Shown: positions 1 to 6,468 of the stretch, piece by piece
How the letters are laid out: each line of letters opens with the position of its first letter
Position numbering within the stretch: position 1 is the first letter of the stretch
Source: Gammaproteobacteria bacterium
Lineage (GTDB): Bacteria > Pseudomonadota > Gammaproteobacteria > Natronospirales > REEB76
DNA: 10,462 bases
Assembly (NCBI GenBank): GCA_028871235.1
Contig: JAGWNO010000069.1
Span: 1-10,462, forward strand
Direction of reading: 5' to 3'
Notes under the pieces: generated by a model
Told to the model about the DNA's origin: nothing
The model's input: the letters and a program-made list of their open reading frames with translations, nothing else
Database searches by the model: none
Translations under genes and position numbers: made by a program

Positions 1-547
1 AAGTCACGGTCGCCGCTGCATGCACCGCCACACCCATGATGGCGCCGGTGTCGGCATTAAGACCCGAGGGAATATCCAGTGCCAGCACCGGTTTTCCGCA
101 AGCGTTCATGACTCGCACCGCCTCCGCCCAGTCACCCTGCAGCGGCCGGTCGAGGCCGGTGCCGAGCAAGGCATCCACCAGCACCTCTGCCGCCGGTGAC
201 GCGCCGGAAAACACCTGTTCGCGCCCGCCCGCTTCGAGGTACTGTTTGCGCGCGTCCGCGGCGGCCCCGGACAGGCGCGTCGCATCGCCCACGTTCACCA
301 CAGTCACCTGCCGCCTGTCACGCAAGGCCCCGGCGGCAACCACATAGCCGTCACCAGCGTTATTGCCGGCACCGGCCACTACAGCGATATGGCGTACCTG
401 GGGCCAGCGGCCCCTGAGCACACGCCATGCCGCCTCGCCCGCACGCCGCATGAGTTCAGCAGCGGGGATGCCCTGCTCCTCCATGGCGCGGCGGTCCAGT
501 TCGCGTGATTGCGCGGCGTTGTAGAGTTCTTGGGGAAAGGGCTGCAT
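1..547 (-). CDS. nnr: NAD(P)H-hydrate repair enzyme, N-terminal epimerase domain (partial; runs off left edge)
   Basis: This is the start of a YjeF-family protein: 182 codons from ATG at 547-545 with no stop before the window edge. The visible part is the NAD(P)HX epimerase domain, which interconverts the R and S forms of damaged, hydrated NAD(P)H so that a dehydratase can repair them. Seen motifs are LYNAAQSRELDRR (residues 8-20), the GNNAGDG loop (61-67; usually GNNGGDG), DALLGTG (125-131), and LDIPSGLNADTG (157-168) with the conserved Asp158. The start is fixed by the conserved N-terminal helix, which begins a few residues after the ATG. In gammaproteobacteria the protein is usually a fusion of this epimerase with a C-terminal ADP/ATP-dependent dehydratase, but that half would lie outside the window. 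In E. coli the gene is followed by tsaE, amiB and mutL, and the same may hold here. It is divergent from queG. No Shine-Dalgarno sequence precedes the ATG. Confidence 0.93.
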   Translation of the reverse strand, partial: MQPFPQELYNAAQSRELDRRAMEEQGIPAAELMRRAGEAAWRVLRGRWPQVRHIAVVAGAGNNAGDGYVVAAGALRDRRQVTVVNVGDATRLSGAAADARKQYLEAGGREQVFSGASPAAEVLVDALLGTGLDRPLQGDWAEAVRVMNACGKPVLALDIPSGLNADTGAIMGVAVHAAATVT

Positions 548-554
548 GACAGGC

Positions 555-560
555 ATTATA
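555..560 (-). promoter_or_regulatory. Perfect TATAAT -10 element just upstream of nnr
   Basis: On the minus strand a perfect TATAAT hexamer lies only 7 bases before the nnr ATG, in the 39-base gap between the divergent nnr and queG starts. No convincing -35 hexamer is found at 16-18 bases. If the element is used, transcription would start at or within a base or two of the ATG, giving a leaderless mRNA. The same AT-rich patch reads TATATA on the plus strand (557-562) and could serve queG. Function is inferred from sequence only. Confidence 0.4.
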
Positions 561-586
561 TACAGCACCTCTTCCGCAGCCCGTTC

Positions 587-1675
587 ATGTCCAGGACATC
601 CACCCGCGCCGTTGATTTCTCCGCCCTCGCCGCCCGCATTAAGGGCTGGGGCCGGGAACTGGGTTTCCAGCAGCTGGGTATCAGCGGCACAGGGCTGCCG
701 GAGGACGAGCAGCACCTGCTCCGCTGGCTGGCGCAGCAGCGGCATGGGGAGATGCGGTATATGCAGCGCCACGGCACCCGTCGCAGCCGGCCGGCCGAGC
801 TGGTGCCGGGCACGCTGCGGGTGATCTCGGCGCGCATGGACTACTGGCCCGGCGGTACCGGCGCGGCGAAGGGCTTGCTCGGCAAATCCGGGTACGCCTA
901 TATCGCCCGCTATGCCCTTGGTCGCGATTACCACAAAGTTTTGCGCGGCCGATTGCAGAAGCTCGCTGAACACATCGAGCAGGAGGTGGGCGAGTTTGGC
1001 TACCGCGTCTTTACCGACAGCGCCCCGGTGCTGGAAAAAGCGCTGGCGCGCAATGCCGGCCTTGGCTGGATCGGCAAACACACCAACCTCATCAACAAAG
1101 ATACCGGTTCCTGGTTCTTCCTGGGCGAGTTATTCACCGACCTGCCATTGCCGGTAGACGCACCCGCCAACAATCACTGCGGCAGCTGTCACGCCTGCAT
1201 GGATGTGTGCCCGACCCGGGCTATCGTCGCGCCCTACCAGCTGGACGCGCGCCGCTGCATCGCCTATCTCACCATCGAGCACAAGGGCAGCATCCCGGTG
1301 GAGTTCCGCAAAGCCATCGGCAACCGTGTATTCGGTTGCGATGACTGTCAGCTGTTCTGCCCCTGGAACAAGTTCGCAAAAGTCACTCCGGTGCGGGATT
1401 TCACGCCGCGCAACGGTTTGGATGACGCCGCATTGGTGGAACTTTTCAACTGGACAGAGGAGGAATTCCTGAAGCGCACCGAAGGCGGCGCGCTCAGGCG
1501 CACGGGTTATGAATGCTGGTTGCGGAATATCGCTGTGGCGCTGGGAAACGCGTCGGATTCGGAGACGGCGACGACGGCGCTCAGGGCGCGCGCTGATCAT
1601 CCCTCGGGACTCGTGCGTGAACACGTGGCCTGGGCACTTGCGCAACACGGGGCTAAATACGCTATACAAGCCTAA
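587..1675 (+). CDS. queG: Epoxyqueuosine reductase QueG
   Basis: QueG catalyses the last step of queuosine synthesis, the cobalamin-dependent reduction of epoxyqueuosine to queuosine in the wobble position of tRNAs for Tyr, His, Asn and Asp. The protein is 362 residues, close to the usual 350-380. The first [4Fe-4S] site is Cys198, Cys201, Cys204 (CGSCHACMDVCP) and the second is Cys251, Cys254, Cys258 (CDDCQLFCPWN), with Cys208 and Cys224 completing the ferredoxin-like set. The FTDSAPVLEKALA segment holds Asp144, matching the acidic residue proposed as proton donor in the family. The GYECWLRNIAVALGNA stretch begins the C-terminal HEAT-like region. I chose ATG 587 because the open frame upstream starts only at a TTG and overlaps nnr coding sequence. 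No clear Shine-Dalgarno precedes it. The gene is divergent from nnr, as in E. coli, and converges on the SEC-C gene. Confidence 0.96.
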   Translation: MSRTSTRAVDFSALAARIKGWGRELGFQQLGISGTGLPEDEQHLLRWLAQQRHGEMRYMQRHGTRRSRPAELVPGTLRVISARMDYWPGGTGAAKGLLGKSGYAYIARYALGRDYHKVLRGRLQKLAEHIEQEVGEFGYRVFTDSAPVLEKALARNAGLGWIGKHTNLINKDTGSWFFLGELFTDLPLPVDAPANNHCGSCHACMDVCPTRAIVAPYQLDARRCIAYLTIEHKGSIPVEFRKAIGNRVFGCDDCQLFCPWNKFAKVTPVRDFTPRNGLDDAALVELFNWTEEEFLKRTEGGALRRTGYECWLRNIAVALGNASDSETATTALRARADHPSGLVREHVAWALAQHGAKYAIQA

Positions 1676-1687
1676 ATTCCCACCCGC

Positions 1688-1697
1688 ATTTGCAAAT
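1688..1697. repeat. 10-base palindrome between convergent genes
   Basis: ATTTGCAAAT is a perfect palindrome in the 21-base gap between the queG stop (1675) and the stop of the convergent SEC-C gene (1697). It is AT-rich with no loop and only a broken T-run nearby, so it is not a canonical intrinsic terminator. No other termination signal is visible for either gene. Confidence 0.3.
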
Positions 1698-2440
1698 CAG
1701 TCTTTTACATTACGCCCGTGACAATCCCGGAAGCGCAGGCCGCTGCCGCACGGGCAGGGTGCGTCTCCCGCCACCACCGCCGGCTTGTCGAACTGGCCGA
1801 CACTCGCCGGCCGCTGGAAGTGACGCTGCATGGTGCGCTTGTCGAAGGGACCGATGCGTTCGCGGCCGTCAAACTTGAAGTCGGTGTACTGCCCGTTGGC
1901 ATCCACGTAATGCAGGAAGGTCTGTACCCAGTATTCCCCGGCGAAGGGCTCCCGCCAGTGAGGCACATCGGCGCCGCGATAGATGAGCATATCTCCGGAT
2001 CCGAGCGGCAAGCTCTTGTCCTGGCCATCGCTCTGCACGCACAGCGGCCATAGTGCCGGCGCCCTGAAGCCAAGTGTCAGGGAGGTGCTGATCTCGCAGG
2101 AGGGACGATCCAGATGCCGCGGCAATACCGCGCCGTTGAAGTAGATGCGCAGATAGGAATAGCACGGCAGCAGCTGCAGCCCGGTGGCCTGCTCCACCGC
2201 TGGTTGCAGCTCCAGCAGCAGGCTCTCGCTCAGCGCATCGGCATAGCGGCCCAGGGCCGCCTTGAATAAATCCTCGGACTGATAGTAGCCGGGCCATTGC
2301 TGTTGCAGCAGTGCATATGTGGCGGCCAGTTGTGCGCTGACGGCAGGGATGGCGCCGGTGAGCACAGTGTAGCCGCTGCGCAGGAATTGCTCGACATGGC
2401 CGGCTGGATTTGGTTTGGTCTGTTCGGCGGTTGCGCTCAT
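1697..2440 (-). CDS. Putative 2OG-Fe(II) oxygenase-like protein with C-terminal SEC-C zinc motif
   Basis: This 247-residue protein has two recognisable parts. The C-terminus carries a SEC-C motif (Cys229, Cys231, Cys240, His241; CPCGSGLRFRDCHG), a small zinc-binding module first described in SecA and found in many unrelated proteins. The middle resembles the double-stranded beta-helix of 2-oxoglutarate/Fe(II) oxygenases: His109-x-Asp111 (RHLDRPS), a GDMLIYRG strand (149-156), and a likely distal ligand His161 (VPHWREP) within a strongly patterned C-terminal segment ending in FLHYVD. An Arg about ten residues after His161, which usually binds 2-oxoglutarate, is not evident; Arg163 lies nearby. 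The oxygenase assignment is therefore likely but not certain, and the substrate is unknown. The protein is soluble, with no signal peptide or membrane segment. It lies 48 bases after pgi on the same strand. Its ATG overlaps the stop of a six-codon upstream frame. Confidence 0.7.
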   Translation of the reverse strand: MSATAEQTKPNPAGHVEQFLRSGYTVLTGAIPAVSAQLAATYALLQQQWPGYYQSEDLFKAALGRYADALSESLLLELQPAVEQATGLQLLPCYSYLRIYFNGAVLPRHLDRPSCEISTSLTLGFRAPALWPLCVQSDGQDKSLPLGSGDMLIYRGADVPHWREPFAGEYWVQTFLHYVDANGQYTDFKFDGRERIGPFDKRTMQRHFQRPASVGQFDKPAVVAGDAPCPCGSGLRFRDCHGRNVKD

Positions 2441-2488
2441 GGATAACTTCGTTGCATGTATTGGAATCCGTTGCCGATGGCATCAAGT

Positions 2489-4132
2489 TTAACGCTTGAG
2501 GTCGCCGTGCAGCGCCTGTTCCACCAGCAGGCGCGTGGCCGCATCCGTGAGCATCCGTGGTGCATCGCCTTCCAAACCCTGCAGTATCTGCCCCGCAAGC
2601 TGCTTGCCCAGCTCCACCCCCATCTGGTCGAAGGGGTTGATGTCCCAGATACAGCTCTGCACGAAGGTGCGATGCTCATACAGGGCGATGAGCATGCCCA
2701 GGGTCCGGGCGTCCAGCCGGTCCAGAACAAGCATGCAACTGGGGCGGTTTCCCGGGAAGGTCCGGTGTTTCGCCAGCAGCTCGAGCCGCGCATGCGTGAC
2801 TCCCAGGGCCGTGAGCTCCTGCTGCGCCTGCGTTTCGCTGCGGCCGTGCATGAGCGCCTCCGCCTGGGCGAAGCAGTTGGCCAGCAGCATGTACTGCTGG
2901 TGCTGGTTGCCGGTGTCGTCCCTGAGCACGGCGATGAAATCCACCGGCACCAGCACGGTGCCCTGGTGCAGCAGCTGAAAGAAAGCATGCTGGGCGTTGC
3001 TGCCTACATCCCCCCAGATCACCGGCGCGGTAGCATAATCCACCGCTTCGCCGTTGCGCCGCACGCGCTTGCCATTGCTCTCCATCTCCAGCTGCTGCAG
3101 GTAAGCGGGCAGCAGCTGCAGGCTGTGGCGATACGGGATCACCGCGCGCGTCTGCGCACCAAAGAAATTCGCATACCACACACCCAGCAATGCCAGAATG
3201 ATGGGTGCGTTCCTTTCCGGCGGGGCCTCCAGGAAATGCCGATCCATCTGTGCCGCTCCTGCCAGCAGTGCCCGGAATGTGTCCGGTCCCAAGGCAATGG
3301 CGATTGGCAGGCCCACGGCAGACCACAGGGAATAACGTCCGCCAACCCACTCCCGGAAGTCGAATACCCGCTCCGCCAGCATGCCGAATGCTCGCGCCTT
3401 GTCCGGACTCGCCGACACGGCGACGAAATGCTGCGCTACCGCCTGCGGCCCCAGTGCCTTTGCCAGCCAGGTGCGTACCGTCTCGGCGTTGACTCGGGTC
3501 TCATGGGTAGTGAAGGTTTTGGATGTCACGATCACCAGCGTGCGCGCCGGATCCACTCCCGCCAGTATGCCAGCAACGTGCTGCGGATCCACGTTGGAAA
3601 CAAAATGGCTGCGCAGCGACGATCCACCGATGGGTGCCAGCGCCTCGATGACCAGTTCCGGCCCCAGGTGGGAGCCGCCGATTCCGATATTGATGATGTC
3701 GCTGATGGTTCGGCCGGTGGCGCCGCGCATGCTGCCGTCGCGTACGGCAGCGGCGAACGCACACACACGCGCCAGCATGGCCGTCACTTCCGCTGCTTGC
3801 TCCTGCAACGCCGCCGGCGTATCCCGGGATGCGGTGCGCAGCAGCATGTGCAACGCCGCGCGGCCCTCGGTGTTGTTCAGGGACTCGCCCTCGAACAGAC
3901 GCCTGCGCCAGCCGGACACGCCCGCGGTCTCCGCCAGCTGCAGCAGCAGCGTCAAGGTTTCACGATGCAGCAAATGCCGGGAATAATCCACCAGTAAACC
4001 CGGCAGCAGCACACGGAAATCCTTGGCCCGCGCCGTATCCCGCATGAACAGTTGCGGCAATGCCATGCCTTCGCAATGGACGCGGTGAGCCGCGAGTTTC
4101 TGCCAGGCGATTGACTGGGTGATGGAAGGCAT
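2489..4132 (-). CDS. pgi: Glucose-6-phosphate isomerase
   Basis: Pgi interconverts glucose-6-phosphate and fructose-6-phosphate in glycolysis and gluconeogenesis, in the cytoplasm. The protein is 547 residues, against 549 in E. coli. Seen features are the phosphate-binding NIGIGGSHLGPELV region (148-161), the first family signature around WVGGRYSLWSAVGLP (262-276), catalytic Glu351 in MESNGK, His382 in SNAQHAFFQ, and the second signature CIWDINPFDQMGVELGK (494-510) with Lys510. These match E. coli Glu355, His386 and Lys514 at a constant offset, so the enzyme looks intact. The ATG is supported by an AGGGA sequence 6 bases upstream (4139-4143). The gene follows panD by 113 bases and may have its own promoter with an overlapping inverted repeat. 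The long open frame on the opposite strand (2456-3997) is a high-GC shadow. Confidence 0.98.
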   Translation of the reverse strand: MPSITQSIAWQKLAAHRVHCEGMALPQLFMRDTARAKDFRVLLPGLLVDYSRHLLHRETLTLLLQLAETAGVSGWRRRLFEGESLNNTEGRAALHMLLRTASRDTPAALQEQAAEVTAMLARVCAFAAAVRDGSMRGATGRTISDIINIGIGGSHLGPELVIEALAPIGGSSLRSHFVSNVDPQHVAGILAGVDPARTLVIVTSKTFTTHETRVNAETVRTWLAKALGPQAVAQHFVAVSASPDKARAFGMLAERVFDFREWVGGRYSLWSAVGLPIAIALGPDTFRALLAGAAQMDRHFLEAPPERNAPIILALLGVWYANFFGAQTRAVIPYRHSLQLLPAYLQQLEMESNGKRVRRNGEAVDYATAPVIWGDVGSNAQHAFFQLLHQGTVLVPVDFIAVLRDDTGNQHQQYMLLANCFAQAEALMHGRSETQAQQELTALGVTHARLELLAKHRTFPGNRPSCMLVLDRLDARTLGMLIALYEHRTFVQSCIWDINPFDQMGVELGKQLAGQILQGLEGDAPRMLTDAATRLLVEQALHGDLKR

Positions 4133-4152
4133 GCGTTTTCCCTGGCCGGACG

Positions 4153-4167
4153 ACGCTAAGTTAGCGT
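4153..4167. promoter_or_regulatory. 15-base inverted repeat upstream of pgi, possible operator
   Basis: ACGCTAAGTTAGCGT is a perfect inverted repeat of two 7-base arms around a central G. It begins 20 bases upstream of the pgi ATG. A one-base loop makes an RNA hairpin unlikely, so a dimeric DNA-binding protein site is the more natural reading. It overlaps the -10 position of the best sigma-70-like promoter candidate for pgi. No regulator is identified, and chance occurrence cannot be excluded. Confidence 0.4.
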
Positions 4168-4186
4168 TTCACAGGGGAAATGTCAC
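4158..4186 (-). promoter_or_regulatory. Candidate sigma-70 promoter for pgi
   Basis: On the minus strand GTGACA (4186-4181, five of six to the -35 consensus) is followed after 17 bases by TAACTT (4163-4158, three of six to the -10 consensus). The start point would fall about 18-20 bases before the pgi ATG, leaving room for the AGGGA ribosome site. The -10 match is poor, so this is a weak call. Read-through from panD remains possible. Confidence 0.3.
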
Positions 4187-4216
4187 CGCCGGTTCCTCAC
4201 GATACAGCATCGCAGC

Positions 4217-4232
4217 GACGCCGCTGGGCGTC
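4217..4232. repeat. Hairpin GACGCC-GCTG-GGCGTC downstream of panD
   Basis: A perfect 6-base GC-rich stem with a 4-base loop lies 14 bases past the panD stop in the panD-pgi gap. On the minus strand it is not followed by a T-run, so it is not a canonical intrinsic terminator, though it could pause polymerase or protect the 3' end of the pan transcript. A second small stem, AAAAG/CTTTT (4234-4246), lies between it and the panD stop. Confidence 0.3.
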
Positions 4233-4245
4233 CAAAAGCCCCTTT

Positions 4246-4626
4246 TCAGGCGGCCTGGACCGGGATGGCGTTGGCTGTGCGGATAATCCTGTTGTGCTCG
4301 TTGAGGTAGATTAGCCGCGGCTTGAAATTGACCGCCTCGGCGGCGTTCAGCGCTGCATAGGCGCAGATAATGACCCGGTCACCGGGCTGGGCACGGTGGG
4401 CCGCGGCGCCGTTCACGGAGATGATACCGGAGCCGGCCTCGGCGCGGATGGCATAGGTGGTGAAACGCTCGCCGTTGCTGACGTTATAGATGTGGATCTG
4501 CTCGTAATCAAGTATGCCAGCGGCATCCAGCAGGTCGCCGTCTATGGCACAGGAACCCTCGTAATCCACTTCCGCGTGGGTTACACAGGCACGGTGCAGC
4601 TTGGCTTTAAGCAGGGTGAGTTGCAT
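4246..4626 (-). CDS. panD: Aspartate 1-decarboxylase (pyruvoyl-type) proenzyme
   Basis: PanD makes beta-alanine from L-aspartate for pantothenate synthesis. It is made as a proenzyme that cleaves itself to create a pyruvoyl cofactor. The protein is 126 residues, the same length as the E. coli enzyme. The cleavage site Gly24-Ser25 is present in YEGSCAID. Lys9, Arg54, Thr57 and Tyr58, which act in substrate binding and processing, are all conserved, as are the IISVNGAAAH segment and the C-terminal RTANAIPVQAA. It is the last of the three pan genes, 36 bases after panC. No good Shine-Dalgarno sequence precedes the ATG. Confidence 0.98.
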   Translation of the reverse strand: MQLTLLKAKLHRACVTHAEVDYEGSCAIDGDLLDAAGILDYEQIHIYNVSNGERFTTYAIRAEAGSGIISVNGAAAHRAQPGDRVIICAYAALNAAEAVNFKPRLIYLNEHNRIIRTANAIPVQAA

Positions 4627-4662
4627 GGTGCGGGTGGAATCTGTTTTGACAGCGGCAGCATT

Positions 4663-5568
4663 TTACTCTGGTGCTCGTGCAGGTCTCAACCTCTGGGTCT
4701 GATCCGCCTGGGTCAGAATATCGACTTCCAGGTTGTCGATCAGGCGTGCCTTGCCGAGCCAGGCGGCAGCCAGCACCACGAAGCGTGTGGTGTTCACGTC
4801 CGGTTGTGCCAGGCTGCCGGCCATGCGGATACAGACATAATCGGGACGCATCCCGCCAGCAGTGAGTTTCTGCACCGCCTCGCGTTCCAGCCGTGTGAAA
4901 TCGCGCTCGCCGGTTCGCAGGAGCGCCACCAGTTCGCGCAGCGTCCTGTATAGCAGCGGCGCGACGGCGCGTTGGGATTTGCTCAGGTATTGATTGCGCG
5001 AACTCAGGGCCAGACCGTCTGCCTCGCGCACCGTGGCCATACCCACGATCTCGATGGGCATGCACAGGTCACGCACCATGCGGCGGATGACAGCGAGTTG
5101 CTGGTAGTCTTTCTGGCCGAACAGCGCCACATCCGGCCGCACTATGTTGAGCAGCTTGGCCACCACCGTGGCTACACCGATGAAATGGCCGGGACGGTAT
5201 GCACCGTCGAGGATCTCGGACAGTCCTGCGATCTCCACCTTGGCGATATTCTCCGTACCGGTGGGGTACATCTCCTTCGCATCCGGGACGAACAGGATGT
5301 CGGTGCCGGCTACCGCCAGTTGCACCTGATCCGCTTCCAGGGTGCGCGGATAACCGGGGTAATCCTCGTCGGGCCCAAACTGCAGCGGGTTCACGAAAAT
5401 ACTCACCACCACCCGGTCCGCCAGTTCGTGAGCGCGATTCACCAGTTCGATGTGGCCTTTGTGCAGGTTGCCCATAGTGGGCACAAGTGCGATCTTCTGC
5501 TGAACGTCGCGCCAGCGCTGGATACGCCGGCGAAGCTCCGCGATGGTATGGGTGGTGAGCAGCGCCAT
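4663..5568 (-). CDS. panC: Pantothenate synthetase (pantoate--beta-alanine ligase)
   Basis: PanC joins pantoate and beta-alanine in an ATP-dependent reaction through a pantoyl-adenylate, the final step of pantothenate synthesis. The protein is 301 residues, slightly longer than E. coli PanC (283). Seen motifs are PTMGNLHKGH (30-39) with the His36/His39 nucleotide-binding pair, FVNPLQFGPDEDYPGYPRT (58-76), the HFIGVATVVAKLLN segment (128-141), FGQKDYQQL (150-158), and SSRNQYLS (189-196), the KMSKS-like loop. I chose ATG 5568 over the TTG at 5583 because it gives the usual MALLTTHTIAELR start and follows the panB stop by 2 bases, suggesting translational coupling. The last 20 or so residues, rich in Arg and Gln, are beyond the conserved fold. 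Confidence 0.97.
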   Translation of the reverse strand: MALLTTHTIAELRRRIQRWRDVQQKIALVPTMGNLHKGHIELVNRAHELADRVVVSIFVNPLQFGPDEDYPGYPRTLEADQVQLAVAGTDILFVPDAKEMYPTGTENIAKVEIAGLSEILDGAYRPGHFIGVATVVAKLLNIVRPDVALFGQKDYQQLAVIRRMVRDLCMPIEIVGMATVREADGLALSSRNQYLSKSQRAVAPLLYRTLRELVALLRTGERDFTRLEREAVQKLTAGGMRPDYVCIRMAGSLAQPDVNTTRFVVLAAAWLGKARLIDNLEVDILTQADQTQRLRPARAPE

Positions 5569-5570
5569 GT

Positions 5571-6398
5571 TCAGTCGAAACAATGTTCCGGCGCGGGGTA
5601 GGTTCCCGCCCGCACCGCTTTTACATAGGCCTCAACGGCAGCGCGCGGACTGCTGGCGCCGTCCATGAAATTGCGCGCGAACTTGGGTCTGTGCCCCGGC
5701 GTGATGTCCAGCATGTCGTAGAGCACCAGTATCTGTCCGTCCACCTCAGGACCCGCGCCGATACCGATGACAGGCACATGTAATTTGCGGGTGATCTCCG
5801 CCGCCAGCGCCCGCGGGATCAATTCCAGCAGGATAATGTCGGCCCCCGCCTGTTCCAGCAGCAGCGCATCTTCCAGCATCTGTCGCGCGGCGTTTTCACC
5901 GCGCCCCTGCACCTTGAAACCGCCTAACTTGTGCACCGACTGGGGACGCAGGCCCAGATGGGCGCAGACCGGCACGCCGTTGCCGATGAGGCAGCGCACG
6001 ATATCCGCCTGATGGCTGCTGCCCTCCAGTTTCACCATGTGTGCGCCGCCCTCTTGCATCAGACGCGCGGCATTACGCAGAGCGATATCCGGTGTCGGAT
6101 AACTCATGAAGGGCATGTCCACCATGAAGAACGCTCGCTTGAGCCCGCGCTCCACCATACGACTGTGATAGATCATGTCTTCCATGGTCACCGGCACGGT
6201 AGTGGCATGCCCCTGTATCACCATGCCGAGTGAATCTCCCACCAACACTACATCCACGCCCGCCTGATCCAGCAGCGCGGCGAAGCTGGCGTCATAGGCC
6301 GTGAGACAGGCGAGTTTCACGCCTGCGGCCTTCATCTTCGCCAACGCCGTGAGACTGAGCTTTTCCGTCTTACTGCGGTTTTCAGGCTGGGTGTACAT
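5571..6398 (-). CDS. panB: 3-methyl-2-oxobutanoate hydroxymethyltransferase
   Basis: PanB transfers a one-carbon unit from 5,10-methylene-tetrahydrofolate to 2-ketoisovalerate to form ketopantoate, the first committed step toward pantothenate and coenzyme A. The protein is 275 residues, against 264 in E. coli, with about ten extra residues at the N-terminus. The magnesium ligands Asp55 (VGDSLGMV) and Asp94 (MVDMPF) are present, as are VKLEGS with Glu125, AHLGLRPQSVHKLGGF (146-161), and LELIP with Glu192, matching the catalytic Glu181 of E. coli. IGIGAGPEVDGQILV (211-225) is also typical. A GGAG ribosome site lies 5 bases before the ATG (4 bases at 6404-6407) and is overlapped by a 10-base palindrome. 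The gene lies 70 bases after the kinase gene stop and abuts panC. Confidence 0.98.
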   Translation of the reverse strand: MYTQPENRSKTEKLSLTALAKMKAAGVKLACLTAYDASFAALLDQAGVDVVLVGDSLGMVIQGHATTVPVTMEDMIYHSRMVERGLKRAFFMVDMPFMSYPTPDIALRNAARLMQEGGAHMVKLEGSSHQADIVRCLIGNGVPVCAHLGLRPQSVHKLGGFKVQGRGENAARQMLEDALLLEQAGADIILLELIPRALAAEITRKLHVPVIGIGAGPEVDGQILVLYDMLDITPGHRPKFARNFMDGASSPRAAVEAYVKAVRAGTYPAPEHCFD

Positions 6399-6405
6399 AC
6401 CTGCT

Positions 6406-6415
6406 CCGTTAACGG
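6406..6415. repeat. 10-base palindrome overlapping the panB ribosome site
   Basis: CCGTTAACGG is a perfect palindrome in the 70-base gap between the kinase gene and panB. It overlaps the GGAG ribosome-binding sequence by two bases. It may be chance, a small operator, or a weak stem. I see no known coenzyme A or pantothenate riboswitch in this gap. Confidence 0.25.
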
Positions 6416-6468
6416 GATGTCATCAGCATGCGGGCCGCGGGGATAAACATCAAGAGTGTCTCCGGAAA

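Noticed and set aside
2456..3997. 513-codon open frame on the plus strand opposite pgi
   Set aside because: It lies wholly antisense to a well-conserved pgi. Its product is low-complexity and rich in Gln, His and Arg, as expected from the reverse complement of GC-rich codons, with no recognisable domain.
4217..4246. Intrinsic terminator after panD
   Set aside because: The GC-rich stem (4217-4232) has no following T-run on the minus strand, and the smaller AAAAG/CTTTT stem is too weak. I list the stem only as a repeat.
6399..6468. Riboswitch or small RNA in the gap before panB
   Set aside because: The gap is 70 bases with one short palindrome and no multi-helix fold that I recognise. It is too short for the known vitamin riboswitch classes.
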